A stretch of DNA of 64,000 nucleotides from Staphylococcus saprophyticus subsp. saprophyticus ATCC 15305 = NCTC 7292 (GTDB lineage Bacteria > Bacillota > Bacilli > Staphylococcales > Staphylococcaceae), in the NCBI RefSeq assembly GCF_000010125.1, contig NC_007350.1, positions 1,674,001-1,738,000 on the forward strand, in the 5' to 3' direction. Within the stretch, counting starts at the first letter, position 1; each line of letters starts with the position of its first letter. A model generated the notes under the pieces. The model saw nothing but the letters and a program-made list of their open reading frames with translations, made no database searches and was not told the DNA's origin. Shown one piece after another: positions 55,327 to 64,000 of the stretch. A program made the translations under genes and the position numbers.

Positions 55327-55452
55327 ATGGCTTCACCTCTAACAAGCACAAAATTTATTTTAACTTTATAGATATAAGTTGTCAAGATTTTTTCTTAACA
55401 CAGTTACATCTGTTACAATATCTATAATGAATTCTGAAAGGAAGAATTGCAA

Positions 55453-56586
55453 ATGAAAAGCGTTGCACTAGTCACTGAATATAATCCCTTCCACAATGGT
55501 CACTTATACCATGCCCAACAATCAAAGTCAATAACCAACTCTGACATTTCCATAGCAATCATGAGTGGAAACTTTGTGATGAGAGGCCAACCCGCAATTT
55601 ACAATAAATTCACTCGTGCAAAAATGGCATTGCGTGCCGTCGACCTTGTCGTAGAGCTTCCAGCTTATGCATCAGTGTCTGCAGGTCAATATTTCGCAAA
55701 AACAGCTGTGCAGATAGCAGATTATTTAAATGTTTCTCATTTATCATTTGGAAGCGAATCGGGTAATATGGATGATTTTCTATCATTGGCACAGTCTATT
55801 GATAAAATTGAGCAATCACCTCTATTTTTAGAAAAATTAAAAGAAGGCAAAAGCTACCCAAGAATCTTAAGCGAACTGATTACTGATAATGACTTGCTAT
55901 CATCGCCCAACAATACATTAGGCCTTTCTTATGTGAGAGCAATCCAAACATACGCACCATCAATACAACCATGGACGATTTCCCGATTTCAGTCTGCCCA
56001 TCACGATAATGAAATCTCTCACCAAACATTTGCAAGCGGCACTTCTATTCGTCAATCATTAATGAATCAAACGGATCTTTGGAAAGATGTCGTACCATGT
56101 GAGATACATAAGCACTATGAACGACCTCATATCTCTATTGAGGATACATTCAATTATTTAAAATATGCAATTTTAAGCCAAGATGCCACATCATTAGCAC
56201 AGATTTATACCATGAGTGAAGGCATTGAAAATCGCATACTTCAAACTATTGAACAAGCGACAAGTTTTGAACATTTAATGACGCTATTAAAAACGAAACG
56301 TTATACCTATACGCACATTCAGCGTTTACTTATGAATATACTTTTAAATTTTAAAAAACATGATGAGCCTGCCTCAATTAACGCTGTGCGTATCCTAGGC
56401 ATGTCTGAACGTGGACAACAGTATTTAAAACAAATTAAAAAATCGTTTCCAGAAAGAAACTTTGTGACGCAAGTCAATAAACAAAACGCAAATTTATTTA
56501 CTAATGAGATACATGCTACTAAAATTTACAACCTTATTTCAGGTCAAACTGCAAACGACTTTAATACACCGGTGATACGGATTTGA
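55453..56586 (+). CDS. tmcAL: tRNA(Met) cytidine acetate ligase (TmcAL, formerly YlbM)
   Basis: 377 residues from ATG 55453 (AGGAAG 9 bases upstream); a TTG two codons earlier is possible. Nucleotidyltransferase motif TEYNPFHNGHLYH at residues 8-20, GSESG and SGTSIRQS. Uses acetate and ATP to acetylate the wobble cytidine of elongator tRNA-Met. Stops in a region of 61-bp tandem repeats. Confidence 0.94.
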   Translation: MKSVALVTEYNPFHNGHLYHAQQSKSITNSDISIAIMSGNFVMRGQPAIYNKFTRAKMALRAVDLVVELPAYASVSAGQYFAKTAVQIADYLNVSHLSFGSESGNMDDFLSLAQSIDKIEQSPLFLEKLKEGKSYPRILSELITDNDLLSSPNNTLGLSYVRAIQTYAPSIQPWTISRFQSAHHDNEISHQTFASGTSIRQSLMNQTDLWKDVVPCEIHKHYERPHISIEDTFNYLKYAILSQDATSLAQIYTMSEGIENRILQTIEQATSFEHLMTLLKTKRYTYTHIQRLLMNILLNFKKHDEPASINAVRILGMSERGQQYLKQIKKSFPERNFVTQVNKQNANLFTNEIHATKIYNLISGQTANDFNTPVIRI

Positions 56587-56752
56587 TACGGATTAAAATA
56601 CCAAGCATGGTCATTTAGCTTTGCAATTGCATAAGGGACCGGGACAGAAATCAGCTTTTTAATAATGCTTTCGTTGTCCCGCCCCCACAAGGCTGACTAG
56701 AATGCTAAAAAACATGCTTGTGTGCATTTAGCTTCAGTCAGCTACTGTGTAA

Positions 56753-56955
56753 CACTAACCAACAAGTTGGTAAGCTACTTTGGTTTACAATTGCCTTGCA
56801 ATTGCATAAGAACCACTAACCAACAAGTTGGTAAGCTACTTTGGTTTACAATTGCCTTGCAATTGCATAAGAACCACTAACCAACAAGTTGGTAAGCTAC
56901 TTTGGTTTACAATTGCCTTGCAATTGCATAAGAACCACTAACCAACAAGTTGGTA
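56753..56955. repeat. 61-bp tandem repeat, 3.3 copies
   Basis: Units begin at 56753, 56814, 56875 and 56936 (last partial) and differ by almost nothing. Each holds two palindromes, ACCAAC-AA-GTTGGT and CAATTGC-CTT-GCAATTG. The last partial unit runs into the coaD terminator, so the array looks like duplications of the terminator's flank. Upstream, 56632-56700 carries a GGGACCGGGACAG intergenic repeat with AGCTTTTTAATAATGC. Confidence 0.9.
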
Positions 56956-56965
56956 AGTGGTTCTT
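56930..56965 (-). terminator. Terminator of coaD
   Basis: AAGAACCACT-A-ACCAAC with full complement; starts 3 bases beyond the coaD stop. The half AAGAACCACTAACC is also present in the preceding tandem units. Confidence 0.75.
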
Positions 56966-56967
56966 TA

Positions 56968-57997
<1,030 letters not shown>

Positions 57998-58066
57998 ATG
58001 ATTTACACTTCCATTCTCAAAATATATTTTATATAATGCATACTGCAGATAAGGAGGCATCGTATT

Positions 58067-58456
58067 TTGAAACAATCATTTATAAAGCTCGGAGAAGGCC
58101 TTACAGATTTATTCGAATTTAATACATTAATAGAATATAACCACCAACGTATAGCACATATCGTTTATTTTCATTCTCCAAATTGTGCACACGCACGTTC
58201 ATCTGTCGCTATCATCATGCAACCAACCAGTGAACAACATTTCCAAGCAATGTATATTATGCTTAACGCAGTGAAATACCCTTACCCTGATTCCAATAAA
58301 AAATTTGAACTGATAAATAACCAGGCTGAAAAATATCACGTCAATATAAAAGCTGTTGACGTCCAGCCCGCCGAACGATTTCACGACACTGAATTATATT
58401 TTAATTATTTAACAAGTGTCTTGCGCTTACAAAGATGGATTCCACCTTTGCAATAA
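58067..58456 (+). CDS. Conserved staphylococcal protein of unknown function, 129 aa
   Basis: A globular protein without signal or membrane segment, rich in His and aromatic residues (IAHIVYFHSPNCAHARSSVAI, then MLNAVKYPYPDSNKKFELI). I recognise it only as a conserved gene at this place in staphylococci, between rsmD and ylbG. No catalytic motif stands out. GGAGG precedes the TTG start at 58067; divergent from rsmD. Confidence 0.75.
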   Translation: MKQSFIKLGEGLTDLFEFNTLIEYNHQRIAHIVYFHSPNCAHARSSVAIIMQPTSEQHFQAMYIMLNAVKYPYPDSNKKFELINNQAEKYHVNIKAVDVQPAERFHDTELYFNYLTSVLRLQRWIPPLQ

Positions 58457-58566
58457 TATAACAAAAAGCCACTATAGCTATTGCATATACTATTGTGGCT
58501 TTTCTATTGTTAACGCTGATATAGCAACTGCTTCAGTCAGTGTGCAGCAGTATCGTTAAGTTCATA

Positions 58567-58818
58567 TTATAAAACTTCATGCTGTTCTTTCTCATAAACT
58601 TTCTTCAAATATTTATAAGGTGAACCTTCAACATGCTTCACGTATTTTAATCTCATTAATTTATCAACAACTTGATCCGCTTCGTCTTCATTAATGTACA
58701 TGACAACAAATCTCTCTAGTCTATTAGTACTGACAATATGCCCGAATTTACGTACTTGTCTTTCATGCTTCATATGTTTTAGATATATAATTATACTTGT
58801 TCTTGGTACAATATTCAT
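58567..58818 (-). CDS. YlbG-family protein (DUF2129)
   Basis: 83 residues: [20 protein letters not shown], then [17 protein letters not shown] and [20 protein letters not shown], the DUF2129 pattern. Function unknown; found in the ylb cluster of Bacillales. The gap before it (58457-58566) holds a hairpin AAAGCCAC-ATAG/CTAT-GTGGCTTT at about 58464-58503. Confidence 0.88.
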   Translation of the reverse strand: MNIVPRTSIIIYLKHMKHERQVRKFGHIVSTNRLERFVVMYINEDEADQVVDKLMRLKYVKHVEGSPYKYLKKVYEKEQHEVL

Positions 58819-58949
58819 TTATTCATCACTCCATTTATTAGCTATTATATAATATCATGGCTTTTCCATTTTATAAATAATAATTATTTTGATGTAGCAT
58901 GAACTTTTGCTATATTACTCTATATACCCAAATTTGAGGAGGAAGGCTC

Positions 58950-59873
58950 GTGACAAAAATTAATAACATAATTAAAGCTGGATTTTTAGGCACAGTCGGT
59001 TTGGTAGGAAGTTTAATTTTTATTAATAAATATAAAACACAACCGCATAATCAAAGTATACCACCTTTCTTTTCTAGAACTGCACCATATATTTTTGCAC
59101 ATCGAGGTGGTATGGCTGTCAGACCAGAGCAAACTAAGCTTGCTTTTGATAATGCAGTCGCACATGATATAGATGGTTTTGAAACAGATGTCAGACTTAC
59201 GAAAGACCATAAACTTGTAGTATTTCATGATGCTACTGTTGATCGTACTACAAATGGATCAGGTAAAGTATCTGAACACACCTTAGCAGAATTAAAACAA
59301 CTAGATGCAGGTTATCGATTCACCGATATTAATGGGACTAAAGTTTATCGTGGACATGAAGATGCCAAAATATTATCATTTGATGAATTATTAGAACATT
59401 ATCCAAATCAATTAATTAATGTGGATTTAAAAGATGACCCCAAAAGCAAAGAAGGTGAATTAGCGCCAGAAATCATTTATGAAGTCATCGTTGCACACCA
59501 TGCACAAAAACGCGTTTTAGTGACAAGTTTTCACAGTCAACAAATTGAAAGATTTAATATAATTAGCCATGGTACTGTGGCGATTGGTGCAAGTCAAAAT
59601 GAAGTAGCTGAAGGCGTATTGAAATTCTTCACAGGTCTTGGCAATACTTTCCAACCTCGTGCGAATACGTTTCAAATGCCTGTTTCTTTTAACGGGATTA
59701 AGCTAACATCGCCCAAGTTTATACAATGGTTAAACGAACGAAATATCGTTCCAGGCTACTATGGTGTTAACAATTTAGATATGATGAATGATTTAATCTT
59801 TTATGGTGCACATACCTTAGTCACTGATCGACCTGATTTAGCAGAAAGATTTAAAAATACGTATCCCAAATAA
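58950..59873 (+). CDS. Glycerophosphodiester phosphodiesterase, membrane-anchored
   Basis: 307 residues from GTG (GGAGGAAGG upstream). One N-terminal hydrophobic segment (AGFLGTVGLVGSLIFI), then the GDPD barrel: FAHRGGMAVRPEQT, ETDVRLTKDHKLVVFHD, VDRTTNGSG and NVDLKDD. Hydrolyses glycerophosphodiesters outside or at the membrane. Metal ligands and catalytic His pair look complete. Confidence 0.93.
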   Translation: MTKINNIIKAGFLGTVGLVGSLIFINKYKTQPHNQSIPPFFSRTAPYIFAHRGGMAVRPEQTKLAFDNAVAHDIDGFETDVRLTKDHKLVVFHDATVDRTTNGSGKVSEHTLAELKQLDAGYRFTDINGTKVYRGHEDAKILSFDELLEHYPNQLINVDLKDDPKSKEGELAPEIIYEVIVAHHAQKRVLVTSFHSQQIERFNIISHGTVAIGASQNEVAEGVLKFFTGLGNTFQPRANTFQMPVSFNGIKLTSPKFIQWLNERNIVPGYYGVNNLDMMNDLIFYGAHTLVTDRPDLAERFKNTYPK

Positions 59874-59935
59874 TATTATAAAATAAACGACAAGTGCTAT
59901 TTACAATGATTTCAATATCTGATTAAATTCACAAA

Positions 59936-59975
59936 AAAGGAGGCAGAGTCCTGTTAGCGCTCTGCCTCCTTTACT
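59936..59975. terminator. Terminator between convergent glycerophosphodiesterase and ylbF-type genes
   Basis: AAAGGAGGCAGAG...CTCTGCCTCCTTT, a strong symmetrical hairpin ending transcription from both sides. Confidence 0.85.
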
Positions 59976-60002
59976 ATTTTCTTAAAAATTCCAATCTATC
60001 TT

Positions 60003-60437
60003 TTATAATGAACAACCACATGAACCGCCAGTGGCACAACCACCTGATTCTTTTTGGAAAAATGGATTGCCCGCTTCAATCTTCACATTCTCAGAAACTG
60101 CGTAAGCAATTTTCACAATAACTTGATCTATCAATTCCTGCAAAGCAACTTCTTTTTGTTTATAATCCATCACTACATCAAGCATTTCATATGCACGTTT
60201 ACGTTTACGTGTTTCTAACATGACACTTTGATAATCTGGATGATATTTACCAAACCGCATAATTTCATCATATTTTTCTTTAGATTTTAAGAAAGCTTGA
60301 TAAAGTAGATGCGCTTCATCATCATTGGCTAATGTCTGTTCAGCTGTTTTGTATGCTTTATATAATCGAGATTGTAATATTTTATCACTGAGCATTTCTA
60401 TTTCATCTAGCACTGTTAAAGTTTCTTCTGTAATCAT
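60003..60437 (-). CDS. YlbF/RicF family regulator
   Basis: 144 residues: helical YlbF/YmcA domain (ILQSRLYKAYKTAEQTLANDDEA, in part) and a Cys-rich tail CATGGSCGCSL. In B. subtilis RicF joins RicA and RicT in an iron-sulfur complex that assists RNase Y in mRNA maturation; the tail cysteines may bind that cluster. Confidence 0.9.
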   Translation of the reverse strand: MITEETLTVLDEIEMLSDKILQSRLYKAYKTAEQTLANDDEAHLLYQAFLKSKEKYDEIMRFGKYHPDYQSVMLETRKRKRAYEMLDVVMDYKQKEVALQELIDQVIVKIAYAVSENVKIEAGNPFFQKESGGCATGGSCGCSL

Positions 60438-60454
60438 CGTCGTCCATCTCCTTT

Positions 60455-61504
60455 CTATTTATCCTCTACGAAAATAAGTGTGTAATAACCATTTGTTACT
60501 TCGCCACCCATTTCATTATATTTTGAATTTAACATCCTTGATCTATGGATATCCGAATTTAACCAACTATGAATCAACGTAGGTACTTCATTAAAATCAT
60601 ATCCTACGTTTTGACTCGTGGAGACAAATGATATTTTTTGTTCATTCAACTGTTGTTTTAAAGCATCTTCTGTAAATTCAACACTATCAGTCCCTGTAGC
60701 TTCATACAAGTTAAATGATGCAATATGAGCTATATCATTGTTAATTTTAAGTGGCTTGGCATCCTTTAACTTTCTCATTTCATTTGTAATTTCATATAAT
60801 GTCATCAATTGATTTGAATTTTGCTCATAGGGCAAATCACCATGCTCACTTTGAACTTCTTTATCTTCTTGAGAACTTAACATTTGATATGGTTTAAAGG
60901 CTGCTAAGGCTTCGCTATCTAAATATCTAACAGCTACAATTTCATTTGATTGTTGGTCAATATAAATTTGTGCATAAATATTTTTAAACTTTATAAGTGT
61001 TTGCGTCTTCATATCTAAATCAGATAATTCAAGTTCATATTCTTTACCATCAACTTTAATCGTTGGTTCAGGATTAATACTGTATTTCTCAAAAACATGT
61101 GATGCATTATCGGAAATCTTTAATGGATCGACTTTTGCATCTTTACCAGTTGCGTACACAGATTTAATAATATTATGCTTTGTTGTAACAAGATAATATT
61201 GATTATGCTCTTTAAATATATAATTTTTAAAATCACCTTTATATGAATAAACCCGTTCAGCTTGCCCATATGTATTTGTAAGTTTTTTTAGGTTTTGACC
61301 TACCCACGTACCGATACCTTCTTTTGGCATCGGATTTTCAACTGATTCCTCATTTTTATTAATATTTTCATTTTGAGTAGTCTTCGTTGAATCTTTATTA
61401 GGATTCTCCAAAACATCAAACTTTAAACGTGGTGAGTAAAAAAGGTAAATCAAGAAACATATTAATAACAGTACACCAATAATTTTAATTATTAATTTTT
61501 TCAT
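60455..61504 (-). CDS. CAP-domain protein with N-terminal anchor (YlbC-like)
   Basis: 349 residues. Signal-anchor helix near the N terminus (IIKIIGVLLLICFLIYLFY), a CAP-associated middle domain (IGTWVGQNLKKLTNTYG...) and a C-terminal CAP/SCP domain (LYEITNEMRKLKDAKPLKIN, HSWLNSDIHRSRMLNSKYNEMG). Surface protein of unknown role, B. subtilis YlbC type. Seventeen bases before the RicF-like gene on the same strand. Confidence 0.9.
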   Translation of the reverse strand: MKKLIIKIIGVLLLICFLIYLFYSPRLKFDVLENPNKDSTKTTQNENINKNEESVENPMPKEGIGTWVGQNLKKLTNTYGQAERVYSYKGDFKNYIFKEHNQYYLVTTKHNIIKSVYATGKDAKVDPLKISDNASHVFEKYSINPEPTIKVDGKEYELELSDLDMKTQTLIKFKNIYAQIYIDQQSNEIVAVRYLDSEALAAFKPYQMLSSQEDKEVQSEHGDLPYEQNSNQLMTLYEITNEMRKLKDAKPLKINNDIAHIASFNLYEATGTDSVEFTEDALKQQLNEQKISFVSTSQNVGYDFNEVPTLIHSWLNSDIHRSRMLNSKYNEMGGEVTNGYYTLIFVEDK

Positions 61505-61693
61505 CGCTCACCCACCTATACTTCTCTTTCATTTATTGTACATGTTTCAATATATCACAAACAAGGCATGCCGTCGTAATATTAGAAGTATATTGTAAAA
61601 TACGACAGATTTTCAACATATTACGCTCTATTACAAATTAAGGTAATACACAACTCAACTTTGGGTATACTATGAAATAAGAGGTGAAAATGC

Positions 61694-63951
61694 ATGTCAA
61701 TGATACGCATACATGGCGCAAAGCAAAATAATTTAAAAAATATTTCTGTTGATATACCTAAACATCAAATAACTGTTTTTACTGGGCGTTCGGGTTCAGG
61801 AAAATCTTCTTTAGTGTTTAATACAATTGCCGCAGAATCAGAACGGCTTTTAAACGAAACTTACTCAACATACATACAACATCAACTAGCTCAATTTTCA
61901 AAATCAAAGGTCGACTTAATCGAACATTTACCAGTGGCAATGATTATAAATCAAAAAAGATTAGGTGGAAATTCTCGCTCTACAGTCGGTACAATCTCGG
62001 ACATCTATGCATCTGTGAGATTACTTTGGTCACGAATTGGCAAACCGTTTGTTGGTTACTCAGATATCTTTTCATTTAATAATCCTAAAGGTATGTGTGA
62101 AACTTGTTCAGGGCTTGGTTACGTTGAGGACATTGATTTACATGAATTATTAGATTTTAATAAATCGCTCAATGAAGATGCGATACGTTTCCCTTCTTTC
62201 AGACCAGATAGTTGGCGAGGAAAACGCTATTTATATTCTGGTTTGTTTGACAACGATAAAAAATTAAAACATTTTACCAAAGAAGAACTAGATACCTTCT
62301 TGTACGCTAAGCCAATGAAAATTAAACACCCACCAGAAAACTGGCCTAAGACTGCAAAATTTGAAGGTCTCATCCATAGATTTAGACGTTCATTTTTATT
62401 GAATGACAACTTTGAAAAAATAAATTTAAAGAAGCGATTGATAGAGTGGTTACTTCTAAAAAATGCCCTACTTGTCACGGAAAAAGACTGAGCACTTCAG
62501 TTTTAAAGTGTAAAATCAATAACTTAGATATTGCTGATTTTACAAATTTATCAATTGATGATGCTTTAAAATTCATCAAAAAAATTGATTCACCAAAAGC
62601 AAATGTCATTATTGAACCATTGCAACAGCAGTTAGAATCATTGAGTTATATCGGCTTAAATTATTTAACTTTATCTAGAGAATCCACCTCTTTATCAGGT
62701 GGAGAATCACAAAGAATTAAACTCATTAGACATTTAAACAGTGCGTTGAGTGATTTAGTATATATTATTGATGAGCCGAGTATTGGACTTCATCCAGAAG
62801 ATATTCAGCGTATTAATGAAATTATTCTGTCCTTGAAAAATAAAGGGAATACAGTTTTAGTAGTCGAACATGACCCAGATGTTATAAAAATAGCCGATTA
62901 TATTATTGATTTAGGTCCTTTAGCTGGCAAATATGGTGGTGACATTACTTTTACAGGTAGTTATCATGAGTTACTCAATTCAACAACACATACAGGTGAT
63001 GCTTTGCGCAGAATGCACCAATTAAAATCACCGAATTTAAGCGCTTCAAATTTCATAAATTTAAAGAATGTTTCTCGTAACAATATTAAGAATATGACTG
63101 TGACACTGCCTGAACAAGCTATGACTGTCGTAACTGGTGTTGCAGGTTCTGGTAAAAGTTCGTTAATCCATACAGGTTTAGAAGCGCTAGCAGACACCAT
63201 TTTTATAGACCAAAAACCAGCGCATGCTTCGAGTCGCTCCAATTTATTGACTTATTTAAATATATTTGATGATGTGCGCTCATATTTTAGTGAAGTAACC
63301 GGTTTAAAGAAATCGTTGTTTAGCTATAATTCTGCAGGTGCTTGCCCTGAATGCCACGGTAAAGGCATTATCAAAACAGAGCTAGCCTTTATGCCAGATT
63401 TCACACAAACATGTGATGTTTGTCATGGTAAACGATACAAACCAGAAGTGTTAGATGTTAAAGTGGAGGGGTATAATATTGCTGATATTTTAGCATTAAC
63501 GGTTGATGAAGCAATCACCTTTTTCAATAAAAATAAGGATATCGCTCAACCACTCCAAGCTTTAAAATCAACTGGTTTAAACTATATGACATTGGGACAA
63601 ACACTTGATACATTGTCTGGTGGCGAAGTACAAAGAGTCAAATTAAGTAAATACTTAACAAAGACTGTCCACCAACATATCTTTGTTTTTGATGAACCAA
63701 CGACTGGTTTACATGAAGATGATATCCCCATATTAATAGATTGCTTTAAACGACTCATCGATGAACACAATACAGTTGTTATTATAGAACATAATTTAAC
63801 GATGATGACTTATGCTGATTGGATTATTGATATCGGCCCATTTGCAGGTGAAAAAGGGGGCCAATTACTTTATCAAGGGGAACCTCAAGGTTTACTTCAA
63901 ATAAATGCGTCGCTTACAGCCAAGCACTTAAAAAGATATACAGAACGCTAA
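61694..63951 (+). pseudogene. UvrA-like ATPase (chromosomal short paralogue), frameshifted
   Basis: Two frames make up one protein homologous to 16018-18279. The first (61694-62491) has GRSGSGKSSLVF and CETCSGLGY and then leaves the alignment at FEK; the second (62446-63951) resumes with VVTSKKCPTCHGKRL, LSGGESQR and GVAGSGKSSL. A run of six As at 62415-62420 explains it: seven would give FEKNKFKEAIDRVVTSKK in one frame. All motifs are otherwise intact, so the break is recent, phase-variable or a sequencing error. Confidence 0.85.
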
Positions 63952-63978
63952 TTGTCTTGTTAGCTATTCAAAACAAAG

Positions 63979-64000
63979 AGGAGTCATCTCATTGAGATGA
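63979..64000 (+). terminator. Start of a terminator at the window edge
   Basis: GAGGAGTCATCTCA-TTG-AGATGA begins a hairpin just after the UvrA-like gene; its right arm and T-run lie outside the window. Confidence 0.5.

Noticed and set aside
56753..56955. CRISPR-like array
   Set aside because: The 61-base units are repeated whole with no variable spacers and no cas genes are near. It is a simple tandem repeat.

Overview
The window is AT-rich Gram-positive DNA that I read as a coagulase-negative Staphylococcus chromosome. The genus call rests on two intact IS431/IS257-type insertion sequences, a RepA_N plasmid replication gene, staphylococcal-style core gene order (pheST, rnhC, zapA, cvpA, polX, mutS2, trxA, uvrC, sdhCAB, murI) and tiny Fst-type and holin-like toxin genes. 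A saprophyticus-group species is a guess only.

Layout. (1) 1-4650: a cadmium/zinc-type efflux locus (cadA cut by the window edge, plus its ArsR-family repressor), an IS3-family element, a holin-like toxic peptide gene and a terminator next to a 17-bp att repeat. (2) 4650-33957: an integrated element bounded by direct repeats of that 17-bp sequence. The right copy is the 3' end of a tRNA-Arg(UCU) gene, and a truncated tyrosine integrase lies just inside it. Phage-like small genes remain at the left end. The middle (7023-32218) lies between two directly repeated IS431 copies and looks like a captured plasmid, with its RepA_N gene at the right end. Its cargo is dominated by aldehyde and electrophile metabolism: hxlA-hxlB (ribulose monophosphate formaldehyde fixation) with divergent hxlR, a formaldehyde-dehydrogenase-like alcohol dehydrogenase, an aldehyde dehydrogenase, a DJ-1/PfpI protein, a second hxlA, an SDR and an MDR oxidoreductase. 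It also holds a MarR/SarZ-like redox regulator with a flavoprotein disulfide reductase, arsC, a UvrA-like ATPase, a MocR regulator with an EamA exporter, an esterase and an Fst-type toxin. Much of it is decaying: truncated butanediol dehydrogenase, arsB with two stop codons, deleted glutathione peroxidase, two hxlR remnants and other fragments.

(3) 33945-64000: conserved chromosome. It runs tRNA-Arg, yfcE-like phosphodiesterase, rdgB, murI, sdhBAC, uvrC, trxA, mutS2, polX, cvpA, zapA, divergent rnhC, pheTS with a T-box leader, an rRNA methyltransferase, an M23 peptidase, rpmF, yceD, tmcAL, coaD, rsmD, the ylb genes, a glycerophosphodiesterase, and a UvrA-like gene broken by a homopolymer frameshift.

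How it fits together. HxlA/HxlB would condense formaldehyde with ribulose 5-phosphate and isomerise the product to fructose 6-phosphate. The zinc dehydrogenase and aldehyde dehydrogenase could oxidise formaldehyde and other aldehydes, and the DJ-1 protein could handle glyoxal-type damage. The same operator (TGACA-N4-TGTCA) sits in front of both hxlA copies. The island therefore looks like an aldehyde-stress cassette carried in on a plasmid and fixed next to tRNA-Arg by integrase and IS431 events.
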